Shown here: one piece after another, positions 24,125 through 35,763 of the stretch | How positions within the stretch are numbered: position 1 is the first letter of the stretch | Layout: each line of letters starts with the position of its first letter | From: Mytilus galloprovincialis | Taxonomy: Eukaryota; Mollusca; Bivalvia; Mytilida; Mytilidae | Assembly (NCBI RefSeq): GCF_965363235.1 | Contig: NC_134844.1 | Location: 76,377,497-76,441,496, forward strand | Length of the DNA stretch: 64,000 bases | Reading direction: 5' to 3' | The notes under the pieces: generated by a model | Told to the model about the DNA's origin: nothing | Seen by the model: only the letters and a program-made list of their open reading frames with translations | The model's database searches: none | Translations under genes and position numbers: made by a program

Positions 24125-25984
24125 GTCTATGTATCATCACATTCCTGACCCCTAACAACTGATGTAATGTTGCGAAGGTCACCATTTTCAAACACATGTG
24201 ACATTTCGGTAATTTAAAAAAAACCAATGCCAAGTAGTTAAGTTGTGTAAATTAGGACAGAACCGAATGTAAAAAAGGACCTTATATATAATTTGTACAA
24301 ATGTTAGTAGACCGGTTCATTTAGTTATCGCCATTTAGCGCTATACCAACATTTCATTGACATGATTATAAAATGAACTCAGATTTGACAATGCTTACAA
24401 ATTAAATCTGTTGGTTGATGCAGCTATACAATTTCTATCTATTTACAGAACATGACTTTTAATAAGAGTTTGAGGCCGCTCAACAATAAAAAAAGAGTTG
24501 CAAAATGGAAGAACCCTTTCCTAAAATGTAAACATTATTGATAGGAATAAATATTTTTCGTCTTTGAATCGTGAAATTATTTTCAGTAATCAGTTTTTCA
24601 CCGATTTGATGATGTGGAAAATGTCGACAATTTCACAATTTAATCAATAGGTATAAGATTTTTTTTTCAAATAATATACATTGATAAATTTTCCTGTTTG
24701 TTATTTATTTAGTTTAGGTAATCCAATCATCAGTTATCAATAGATTTAAATAAAATTAAAGAACTCCACCCTATTGTAGTGTTAAAATTAAAGCAGACAT
24801 GCTATATATGAACACGTGACTGGACAATGTTGAACTTTGCATAAGGAGTACAAATAAGCATAAAACAAAGCATAATAGAAAAGGGGCAATGTGCAAAAAA
24901 ATAAGGAAACGGAAACAGGTTTCTAAAATTTATTTAGCAATAATGAGGAAAAAATATCAAAATGCGTGCGTGCATATTCAGATTTCTATTTTTTGGTATA
25001 ATACATATTTTAACAGTCACTTATACATCACTTTTTTGTGAAAACAGAAAAAATTACAACTTTGTCCTTGAACAGGTTATAAATATAAGATCTAGAAACC
25101 GACATAACGCATGAATAAACTCCGTTCAATACATTATAAGTGGGCAATTGAACAAATTGTATTGTATTGGTCTTCCCATTTTGTTATTCTTTCAATTAAA
25201 TTTAACAAAGCCTTCACATTTAAATGAAATATAATTCAACTAACTGCATTCTTTGTATGAAATTAGCTTATATTGACACGTTATAATTTGTTTTTAAATT
25301 ATTGAGAGCCGTAAGCGTAGCCATTTTACATATCAATATGGCTTTAGAAATAAAAATATAGCCATCCTCTAAAATGTTCCGTTATAATGACAATTAAAAC
25401 AATTTTAACCAGTAAACAAATGACTTTTACTGTAAAATCATCAACAATGAACAGAAAACAATATGACTGACAACAACCATACACAGTCACTGAATTACAA
25501 GTGCTTGACTTAGGACATTTAGGACGAGCAATAACAAAATAATTTGTAAAACTAATGAAACAATGAATTGTTTGAATATTCGGCTGTTGGACAAATTGAC
25601 CCTTTCTGTAGTAAAAATCTATAGCAAACCTGAATATTATGATTGAATGGTTCTTTCCATTTTATTCATGTTTTTTTTGCACTATAGGTGTATGTATGGA
25701 TCTGTTTTGCCCCAAGAAATATGTCCAATGAATAACATACGATTAGTAATGTAATGATGCCAGCATTGAGTACCAATTATATGTATGTATTTAATGGAAA
25801 TATAGAAAACAACAACAAAGTTTAAAGAAGCATTTTTATAGCTATAAAAACAATCCTAACAAATATAAAGTTGTTTTCAGTTTCGCATTTAACTTTTCAT
25901 TTTAACTTATGCTTAAAATGGATGAAAACAAGAAAAATACAAAAATCTTATATAATATAAAATCGTGTTAAAGTTTGGATTTCG
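24125..25984. other. Spacer homologous to 9.9-16 kb
   Basis: No gene. 24150-24345 matches 9955-10080 and then 12565-12610, that is, the other spacer without the SINE and LINE. 25060-25095, 25185-25260 and 25480-25610 match further anchors there. Confidence 0.6.
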
Positions 25985-26400
25985 TTAAATAAAGGCAACA
26001 GTAATATACTGCTTTTCAGAATTCATAAATCGATAGAGGAACAAAAAATACGGATTACAAACTAAAACTGAGGGAAACGCATTGAATATAAGAAAATCAC
26101 GACACAACATAAACACAACATTAAAATGTAACACACATAAATACGAACTATAATATAATAATGGTCATTTCAATGACTTGGTACAGGGCATTTTAAAATG
26201 AGAATGGTTGGTTGAACCTGGTTTTGTGACATGCCAAACCTCCCGCTTTAATGGCAATGTTAATTGTAACATTAAAATGACAATATTACATGCAAGGACT
26301 ACAATACAAATAAATGAGAGAAAATATAGGATAGAGAAACAAATGAATAATAGCCAACAAATGTACCATGATAAAAGTCTAATACGACACGTGCACCACG
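25985..26400 (+). repeat. Dispersed repeat (GGCAACAGTAGTATA family), copy 2
   Basis: AAAGGCAACAGTAATATACTG, CATAAATCGATAGAGG and ACTAAAACTGAGGGAAACGC, then CGACACAACATAAACACAAC. Longer than the copy at 22876. The overlapping ORFs on both strands (26165-26483) are products of this repeat. Confidence 0.7.
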
Positions 26401-26404
26401 TCCT

Positions 26405-26520
26405 CACAAGACTAACCAGTGACGCTAAATTTGGAAGCCAAAACACGTACAAAGTTGAACACACTGAGGACAAAAAGTCATAATACAGAATGTAGCCAAT
26501 ACGCCTGGGACAAGAATATC
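26405..26520 (+). repeat. CAGTGACGCTC-family dispersed repeat, diverged
   Basis: AGTGACGCTAAATTTGGAAGCC, AACACGTACAAAGTTGAACA, CACTGAGGAC and CGCCTGGGACAAGAA follow the family order. Confidence 0.6.
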
Positions 26521-26830
26521 ATTATCATTTCGAATTTAGAATAATTCATACTTTTGTGAACAGTAAATTTGATAAAATGCCTATAAAATAAATCTACATG
26601 ATTAATTTGAAGTGGTGACTAGCTATAGAATGAAAACGGACACATAACAAAAATACACAGCCGTGTTAACTAAAACCCAGGGTAAGGCTCAACATGACGG
26701 CACATTCGAATTTGTAAAATGTAACCAATATGCCTGGGACAAGAACAATGAAGAACATCATTATTATTTAGAACTTAGAATAATTCATACTTTTATGAAC
26801 AGTAAATTTGATAAAATGACTAAAAGTGAC
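26487..26830 (+). repeat. Local direct duplication
   Basis: About 100 bases at 26487-26580 (GCCTGGGACAAGAA ... AACAGTAAATTTGATAAAATG) recur at 26717-26818, with the bases between unrelated. It duplicates the tail of the preceding repeat. Confidence 0.7.
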
Positions 26831-27079
26831 ATTGTTTCTATTCAAGAATACATTGTACCTTTATGTCTAACTTTGTGATCTACGCTAATACTAGGATATC
26901 ATTGTCCATTCTCCTTTCCTGGCTTCAATAAGATAAAGACAATTGTCTTCTTAATCTGTAGGACAATATAAATGTAATAGAGATTAAAAAATAAAAAACT
27001 TAGAATTTTGTAACAAAACAAGATTAAAGGGCAATATGTTAGGTCAAATACCCAGTGGATTGAAGAAGGAGAGCGACCA
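26831..27079. other. Spacer, no gene seen
   Basis: AT-rich, no recognised element. Confidence 0.4.
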
Positions 27080-29640
27080 ACTAATCATTTTTGTAACCTG
27101 GAAACCCTAAAAAAAATATATTATTTATGATAACACTGTAGTAGAAAATCAAAAAGAAATATTGACGCAAACAAAATTATTTTATGAGAAGCTTTACAGA
27201 AGACAAGAGTATATAAAAGATGTCAATCTATCAGGGGAATTACCAATTTAAACACCTCAATTAAAAGATAATGAAAAAGATTCTTTAGAAGGTAATACTA
27301 CCTTAAGTGAACTAACACAAAAGGATTAAAAATAATAAAAGCTCTGGTTCAGATGGCTTCACAGCAGAATTTTTTTAAAAGTTTTTTGGATAGATACTGG
27401 AAACTTTGTCTTCTGGCGTCCAATTACCCCTTTAAACTCAACTCATAAATTAGCATCAAGCTGTATAGTAGAGAGAATAAAGTCAGTTCTTAGTAAACTC
27501 ATTAATTCCTACCAAACAGGCTTTATTCCGGTGAGATTTATTGGGGAGACTGTAGACTTATATACGATATTTTACATTTCACGGAGGAAAATGACATCCC
27601 TAGTATATTACTCTTGACTAATTTTGAAAAAGCATTCGATTCTATCTGCTGGTCAATTTGTATTTGAGACACTTAAATATTTTAATATTGGAGAATCCAT
27701 CATGAACTGGATAAAAACATTTTATAATAATATTTCTTTAACAGTAACTCAAAATTGTTGTGTGTCAGTTTTTTTTTCGCGTAGAAAGAGGCTGTAGACA
27801 AGGAGATTTTTTGTCTCCTTATCTTTTCTTGCTATGTGCAGAAATACTTGGCATTTAAGTCAGAAATATTAATGATATTAAAGGTATTACGATAGAGTTT
27901 ATACTGTCTCAATATGCTGATGATTCATCACTTATTTTAGATGGATCTCCTTCCTCTTTAGATGCATCCATCCGTATCTTACAATTTTATGCTGGGATAT
28001 CAGGACTGAATATTAACTTATATAAAACAAATGTTATATGGATAGGAAGTAAAAGAACATAGTCAACATAAAATATGCGTAAAGTGGAGATTGAAATGGG
28101 GTTTCAGTACCTTCAAATTATTGGGTATCACTTCTTGTGTTGATTTGAATAGAATGTTAAATCTAAACTATGCTCCTCGAATTCAAGAAATAGAAAGTAT
28201 TATACAAAAATGGTCAAAACAGTCGCTTACTCCGTTTAGTAAAATAACTATTATCACATCTTTAATTATATCAAAATTGAATCATCTGTTCTTATCCATC
28301 CCAAGCCCAGATGAAAATGTAATACGACAACGTTTACTTTAGGCTTTCATTTGAGATGGTAAACCCGACAAGGTAAATTAGGAGCTCTTATGTCAAGAAT
28401 ACAGCAGAGGTGGTTTAAAAAGTAACTAATTTGAGAAATTTTATACAAGGGCTAAAATTGACCTGGATTAGAAGATTATTTATTACAAATTCAAGGAGAT
28501 CAAATTATTTACTGCTACACAAAATATAAATTTTACAGAGTTGGCTTACTAGTATTTTGAAACAACTAAAAAATTAGACAACGTTTTTTTGGAAAGAAGT
28601 TATTTGTGCCTGGAAAAACATGTCGAGATTCCGACATCGTCGCTAATTTGAGCAAATCATATCTTTATCAATATAAAATAATGAGAACATTAAAATTGAT
28701 AACGTCAGTGTTTATTATAGAAGTTGGGCACAATAGTTATCAAAGGTACTAGGATTATAATTTAGTACGCCAGACGCACGTTTCGTCTTCATAAGACTCA
28801 TCAGTGACGCTCATATCAAAATATTTTTTAAAGCCAAACACGTACGAAGTTGAAGAGCATTGAGGATCCAAAATTCAAAAAAATTGTGCCAAATACGGCT
28901 AAGGTAATCTATTCCTGGGGTAAGAAAATCCCTAGTTTTTCGAAAATTCAAAGTTTTATATTCAGGAAATTTATAAAAATGACCACATAATTGATATTCA
29001 TGTCAACACCAAAGTGCTGACTACTGGGCTGGTGATACCCTCGGGCATCACAAAACGGGGTATGGACTGTGAATAACCTTCTATATGAGCAAGGAAATAT
29101 ATTGTCTTATCAAGATTTTGAACGGCTATATACTTTTAAACCCACATTTTACAATTCTATGGTGTTAGATTAGCATTAAAAAAAGGGTTACAATCTATGG
29201 GATTCAACACTGAAAGGAAAAAACAACAACAAACTTTGTTACCTTTTAATATTAACATTTTTTTCAAGTCAAACCATGGTTCAAAAGACATGTATAATAT
29301 ATCAAATCAAGGTGCGATACCAGTTGTAATAGCAGCTGAGCGAAAATGGGAGGGTATATTGAATAACATTGTAGGGGATTGGAAAAAAATCCATAACTGT
29401 GTCACTAAAAACATACCAAGCTCTGATGGTTTCAATAGTGAATTATTCACCGTATTTTAGGTACTAATACTTTACTTTTAAAGATGAACCGTGTACCAGA
29501 AAGCATAGATCATTTATTGTGGGGCTGTCATATTGTAGTAGACATCTGGCACCATCTGAATGCCTTGATTTTTGAAACAACACATATTGAAATCAACTAA
29601 ATGTAGTCATGTTTGGTCTTTACAACTATAAACTTAATTT
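27080..29640 (+). pseudogene. Decayed LINE of the 10.6-12.6 kb family
   Basis: The remains of an ORF2 spread over all three + frames: SGSDGFTAEFF near 27343 (start of RT), PITPLNSTHKLASS, a residual FEKAFDSI (motif A) near 27625, the catalytic QYADDSSLILDGS near 27910, GLNINLYKTNVIWIGSKR near 28005, FKLLGITSCVDLNRM (open 28091-28342), and SKDMYNISNQGAIP (open 29197-29460). Many stops and shifts make it non-functional. Shared blocks with the minus-strand copy at 10.9-12.5 kb place it in the same family. A dispersed repeat has inserted at about 28733-29050. Confidence 0.85.
28733..29050 (+). repeat. CAGTGACGCTC-family dispersed repeat, fullest copy
   Basis: Order of blocks: AGTTATCAAAGGTACTAGG, ATAATTTAGTACGCCAGACG, CATAAGACTCATCAGTGACG, GTACGAAGTTGAAGAGCATT, CCAAATACGGCTAAGGTAAT, AATGACCACATAATTGATAT, GTGCTGACTACTGGGCTGGT. 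It sits inside the decayed LINE, so it is younger. Non-coding. Confidence 0.85.
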
Positions 29641-32330
29641 TATAAAAAAATAAAATCATTTTACTAGTAAAGTGTTTTATATACACATCAAAGATGCAAG
29701 AGGAAAAACGTCATACAGAGGGACTTAACAACTCAAAAAACATATTTCCTCAAAAAATATGAGTGTGAAAGATTATAACATGTACTGGAACCCCTGGGAT
29801 AAAGTCATTAATTAATTTAATAGTGAATTATTATGTATAGATGTGCTTGAAATGTAATTTCCATTATCACTATATATTTTTTAATGAAAATGTTATACTT
29901 CATCCATATTTCGTTATATTATATCGTACTATTAGTATTATTTTGTTTACTCTAATTTGCTTGATTATGCTTATTTTTCTTGCTTGCTTTATTATGTGCC
30001 ACTATATATTATTTATTAAATGCCTGTTAATCCTTGATGATCTAAAATAACTTATAAAAAAAGAAAATCTGTATAGTTCGTATTTACATAGCAGTGAACT
30101 CATTGATCAGTGAAACATTCAGGTTTTGGTAATTTAACCTGATAAAGACAGGGTACTAACAGTACACCGACTCATATTGCCATACAAAGCAGTCGTAATG
30201 TATCAATGTGTCAATAACATACACATAAGTAAGATTTCAGTTATAATTTATAAATATTAACTATGTATGTTCTGAAAGTTTTACTGCATCATGGAAATTT
30301 GAGATAATGACACCATTCCTATTTTTTTTTTCAAATCAATTGTCGTGATTAAAACATGAGAAAAATAATAAATTATTGATTTGGTTAATCAGACTGAAAA
30401 GTTTTATATTCTTTCCACTGAAACAGAAGCAATCAAAATATTGTTATTACACGTATATATGACGAGCACACGAGAATAAAATAAATACCAATATAACAAA
30501 CTATAATCATGTTCAGGATATATGACGGGATTATTAAATTTGACCTTATCCCAGCCCGCGTACAAAAATTTTTTTTGGAAAATTAGCCATTTTAAAATTG
30601 GCTTTTAATATTCCAAAAACAATTTAAATGTAATTAAAGCTAGTGTAGAGCATAAATAGAAATAAATTAACATTACATGAGAATTGTTAGAAAAAAGTAT
30701 TTGTAGATTCACATAGAAGACAAAGGGGATATAATTTATGAATATATCTGTGCATCATGTGCTACAGGGCACAATGGATACTAGTTCAATTAGTATTTGG
30801 ATATTTGTGCAAAACAAACTCTTATGAGGTATATCGGCTTCCTGAAAGAGATTGTAAGTATAGCGATATTAGCTTAATTATATCATTGTTATATTTACTG
30901 TCAATATAATACGTCTTGTTTAAATTTCTATTTGCCTGCATCTTCACATAAATACTGCAAAGATTATATATGTTAACCATAACAAAAAAGTCTATAAGAT
31001 TGCATTAAAAATGGAGAACTTATGCGCTCTATTGTATACAAGTGGTTATTTTCAGTAGCATTTGTTTTCTAAACGGCAATTATTTCTTACCAAACTTTGA
31101 ACGTCGGTTATTTAATGGCATGTACAATTCATGATACATCGAGTTTCTCTGACATTTAACATGTTTAACTAAAGGGTAATTTAAGGAAGGTGATAATGTT
31201 CTTAACCATCAGGTGTCAAAAGGTAATCTCGGCTGACGTAAGGGTTACATTTTACCGTGATTCGTAAAAATGCATTTATTGTGATTCCTCGGATATATCA
31301 TATACATATCATTACCGTTATTTTTTGGAAACATTTAACGTGATTATAAAAAGGGTTTTGAATTGGTGGTCTAGCAACTAGACTATTTTCGTACAAACGA
31401 TTTTGTCTTCGTTTTTTTTTTTTTTTAATATTTTCGATAGGAGTCACCTCTACGGTAGTTCACTATAGTACTCTGGCATATTAGATCAATCAATTGGATA
31501 CAAAAGACGGAAATATGAAAATATTTTCAGTTGCAATACAAGATAATATAACAAAATGATAAACCCCTGTTTGGTAATCAACATCAGTTTAAAAATAAGT
31601 GAACTGAAACAACTATTTGAAGCTGGTAAATACTGAGTTTGAATGTTGGCCTCTTAGATAAATTCAACTGCTTCACCATGGAAAAATTTAGAAAAGTATT
31701 AACTATTTACACCTCCATTAAATTAAATGTCCGTCAACGTAGACACCTTTCTAAATTAGAAGTAATATGCACAGTGTATACATATGGTGTTTGAGATCTA
31801 GCTCAATATCTACAACATTATTTTATGAATTTGCAATATTTTTCTACAATGATCTATTTTTCCAATATATGTGATCTGCAGTTTTTCATGATTTATCTAA
31901 AATGGAAGAATTTATGTATTTTTTGCATACCGTCTTTTGAATGAAAAAATGGAAATCACAAATGATAAACTCCAAAGAAAACTAAAGAAAGAAAGTCCCT
32001 TATGGCCACATAAATTTAAAAAAAAAAACATCTAACGAATAGATAACTGTACTACTTCGAACTTGGTGCAGGCATTCTCTTATTTAGAAAACTGTGGATA
32101 TAACCTGATTTTAAATCTAGCTAAACTCTCACTTGTATAAGAGTCGCTTTAAATTCGATTGTATTGACAATGATGTGTGAACAAATCAAACAGACATAAT
32201 AGTGTCCTGAAAATAGTCAATTGCAAAAAACATAAAGCACGGAAAACATTCTCGTATATAACCCGACAATTAACTATATGCTTATTGACACAATTCAAGG
32301 TGTTATAACATGTTGGTTTTTTTTATCTAG
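29641..32330. other. Spacer between TLR cluster and Ig/SRCR gene
   Basis: 30130-30360 (TAACCTGATAAAGACAGG ... ACTGCATCATGG) matches 16540-16760, the stretch just before TLR copy 3, so the duplicated TLR unit ends near 30.48 kb without a further receptor. I see no gene beyond it. A first exon for the Ig/SRCR gene should lie here or further off, but I could not identify it. Confidence 0.5.
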
Positions 32331-33809
32331 ATGGCACAAACGTAACGGGGTTAGAGTTTATTTGGCCCTCTATGAGTAATTTTGGAATAGGAGAAAATAA
32401 TAAAGTCGTCCTGAGATGTAAAGTACGCAGTGATGCAGAATCTCATTTCGAGGTATGTCTTTTTATATTCTGTAAACCATTATTTGATCGGATGCAAAGA
32501 ACGTTTATATTTTAAAAGTAGACCTTAAACCATTTGAAAAATGTGATATTGGATCAGCTTTAAAATTTCAAGTATATAATTGGTTCACAACACGTCAAAT
32601 TAGGACTCTAATACCTTGTAGACAATAAGGTAAAGGTAAATCTTTATAGTATCTCTGACATTTTTAATGTCCTTTTTGTGCGACAAAAGATCGACTTCAC
32701 TTCTAGTACTAATCAAAAATACAAATATGTTTTTAATTGGACTAATCCATTCCAATTGATATTCTAATATGTGTCTTTCTATGATGTGATGATTCACTAT
32801 TGATTCAGATAATGGAGAACGTTAAATCCCGCTACAATTGTTTGCAACTGTCCTAGGTCAGGAATCAGATGGTCAGTAGTAATCGTTTGTAATGTGATTC
32901 ATAAGTGTTTCTGTGTTTTTTATATATATATATATATGTATTTGACTATATAAAAACGGGAAAACGAGAAACATAATAAACCACAGGTCTTGATATAAAA
33001 GGATTCTAAAATTAAATAAACATTTTCAACACCATAAAATACATGTTACAGTAAATAGAAATATTAAAATACTATTGTGACAATAATATGTTGAAAGAAT
33101 ATGTGTCGCGTTTAGAGATTTGTTGACTGGCAATGAAACATTGAGAGGCTTTGATATGAGTCGAGAGATTTAGAAGCCTGAATATTGTTTGACTGGCAAT
33201 GAAATGTTGAGAGGATTTTGGATGAGTTAGGAGATTTAGTTGACTGCCAATTAAACGTTGAGAGGCTTTGGTATGTACAGAGAGATGGTTTAAATGGCAT
33301 TGAACTGTTCAGAGAATTTTTATGCGGTAAGAGATTGTTAACTGCCAACTGTGAAATGTTGTGATGATTTGGAGTGCATTGAGAGAATGTTATACTGCTA
33401 GGAAATTTTGTCAGAATGTCAAATGCATTTAGACGGGAGATAAATTAAATTACAACGACATATTGAGAGAACTTGGTATGTGTTGAGAGATTTATCGACT
33501 GGTAGTGAAATTTTGGAGGAATCTTAATGTTTTGATAGATTATTTGCCTGACAGTGAATGTTAACCTGTTTTATCTTAATTTTTTCGGTTAGTGGGTGAA
33601 GATGGACAGTTCAACGTCTGTACACTCAAAAATATATCACACCAATGACGGACGATATTCTATCTACTTAAAACAACAACCCGGGCATCGATACAGCAGC
33701 AAACTTGTAATACAAAACACACAAGCCTCGGACTCTGGAATTTACAAGTGCCGCGTTAATGTTAGATGGTCTGCTGTCATAGAAAGACATTATAGAGTCC
33801 ATGTTCAAG
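32331..33809 (+). CDS. Ig-like domain, exons 32331-32452 and 33593-33809
   Basis: First exon after TTTTTTATCTAG, read from the third base: VVLRCKV carries the first Ig cysteine. It ends at phase 0 before GTATGT. Second exon after TTCGGTTAG: the core Trp comes first (WVKMDSS), followed by DSGIYKCRVNV with the second cysteine in the typical D-x-G-x-Y-x-C motif. It ends at phase 1 before GTAAAC. V- or I-set type. No frame break. Confidence 0.85.
33105..33560. repeat. Degenerate minisatellite in Ig-domain intron
   Basis: Imperfect units of about 50-65 bases around TTGACTGGCAATGAAA and TTGAGAGGCTTTGATATG, at least six recognisable (near 33120, 33188, 33240, 33295, 33480, 33545). The minus-strand ORF 33112-33348 with repeated FHCQS is only a reading of these units. 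Confidence 0.7.
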
Positions 33810-35224
33810 GTAAACTTAATAAAAACATATATGGTACTTATATACATATATCTATATTAATGTGGCAGATCAAGGAGAACAAAATGGGCATTTTGTTATA
33901 TAAGTAGAGTAAAATGTATATATACATTGATCCCCTATATCCATTTATTATTTGCTACTTTAAAAAGAAGGTTCTATATCTGCCTTTGGGTTGGCAAGTT
34001 TTTGTAGCTTACTCTTCACATTTAGTGTCTCTATAATATCAATTTTACTTTTTTTAATCAAAAATGTGTTATTGATCTTCACCATAAAAAAATATATCTT
34101 ACAGTTTTGTTCAGAGGTTAAGGTCAAACGTCATAAAGATAATAACATTTAGAAATAAACCTTAACGAAATTGCACATCTTCTGTCATCATTATACAATA
34201 TGAAGATATGTATGCTTTATTTAATTATCAATTAAGTCAACGGGGTCCTACCGAGATGTTACTTTACAACAAAACTACAGCTTTAGTTGTGTGGTCTTTA
34301 CAGTTCAAAAGCAATAACACTGCTCTTACAATATTTCAATACGGTATTAATATATGTTACTTAGTTTAGAGCTTCGTTGTCTTTTAGAATATGATTTTTC
34401 CGTATACTGATGACAAAGAAGCCATTGCAAAACGAGCTAACAAATATTGTCACGACTTGGTTAACCACAATAAATATATTAGCCACATTTGACCAAGGCA
34501 ACATGGCGAACTTAAATCTTCTGGTTTGAGTGTCTATCCTATTTCCCATGATTCATTTTAGGCATTGGTAATTCAAATTTTGTTTGGGACTTTTGTTTTA
34601 TTTCTATTTTTTTATCAGAACATCTGGACAATTAATATTTTTAATGGATTATATCTATCAACCACACAGTCATGCTTTAGTGATACGTTATATGTGTAAT
34701 TATTAGTCAGATATTTCGAGTGGAAGATTTACATCCTTAAGTCACTGCAGCTCAAACGTTCAATATTGAATTGTATTTAACAGTAATAAAGCATATTGCG
34801 GTATAAATGGTTCCTTAACTTAAACGTGAAATTACAAAAATACTTAACTCCAAGAAAAATTCAAAGCGGAAAGTCCATAATCAAATGGCAAAATGAAATG
34901 ATAAAACATATCAAACGAATGGATAACAATACTCATATTCCTAACTAAGTAAAGGCATATTAAAATGTAGAAAATTGTGGATAAAAGCTGGTTTTATAGG
35001 GCAAACCACATCTCACTTGTATGACAGTTGCATCAGATGTCATTATATTTACAACGATACGAAAACAAAAAAGACACAAAAGGTAAAACTTTAAAAAAAA
35101 AAAATGGATAAAGCAGTCATGACCGTATCACAATCCAAATCAGAATAAAAAACAAATCTTTAGTTTAAACATATTTATTTAGAGTGGATTGGGAAACAAG
35201 TTTTACAACTTATATTAATCCCTT

Positions 35225-35511
35225 TCCACTTTGCGGGTGCGAGTGCTGCCTTGTAGCGGCATTAACCTACTCTTTTTCGAAACCTACAAGGGTGTCTTTA
35301 ACGTGCAAGAGATATGGCTCTCTCTTAACACGGGTCAGCCATTTATCGTCCCCTTCCGACGGACTATCAGCGTTTCCTCAAGACCATACTCGCAAATGGT
35401 GTCTAGGGAGAGCCGAAAATTGAGTTCCTGAAATTTTCATCCCAAACGGGAATCGAACCAGGAACCCTTATGTTAGTAGTCCGATGCACTAACCACTACG
35501 CCACGGCTCTC
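35225..35511 (-). mobile_element. tRNA-derived SINE in intron
   Basis: Read on the minus strand from 35511: GAGAGCCGTGGCGTAGTGG contains an A box (TGGCGTAGTGG) and GGTTCGATTCCC is a B box about 30 bases on, as in a tRNA head. The body follows, with CACGTTAAAGACACC, a motif shared with the repeat at 10.3 kb. A molluscan V-SINE of the RUDI kind is possible, but I cannot confirm the name. It is not a tRNA gene, as no acceptor stem closes. Confidence 0.7.
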
Positions 35512-35763
35512 AAATCTTTAACAAAGAAGTACAAAAGAGCAGACATCAAATTTAACAACCACGATCATTGCTTACTTATTTTTTTGTATTTTTAATCAAC
35601 TTATAAAGGATTGAAATATTAAATCAGTATCACCTTAACAAACAACCAAAAACTAATAGATCAATACGTATATACACACAACGAATCCCGTTGAAATATT
35701 TATATACTACTTAATGATTATATATCCTGGACAACTACTAAATAGCAGTCATATCTATTTCAG

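Noticed and set aside
31022..31072. Candidate signal-peptide exon for the Ig/SRCR gene (MRSIVYKWLFS...)
   Set aside because: The only nearby GT donor would end at phase 0, whereas the next exon requires phase 1.
35435..35511. tRNA gene on the minus strand
   Set aside because: A and B boxes are present, but no acceptor stem closes and a SINE body follows directly.
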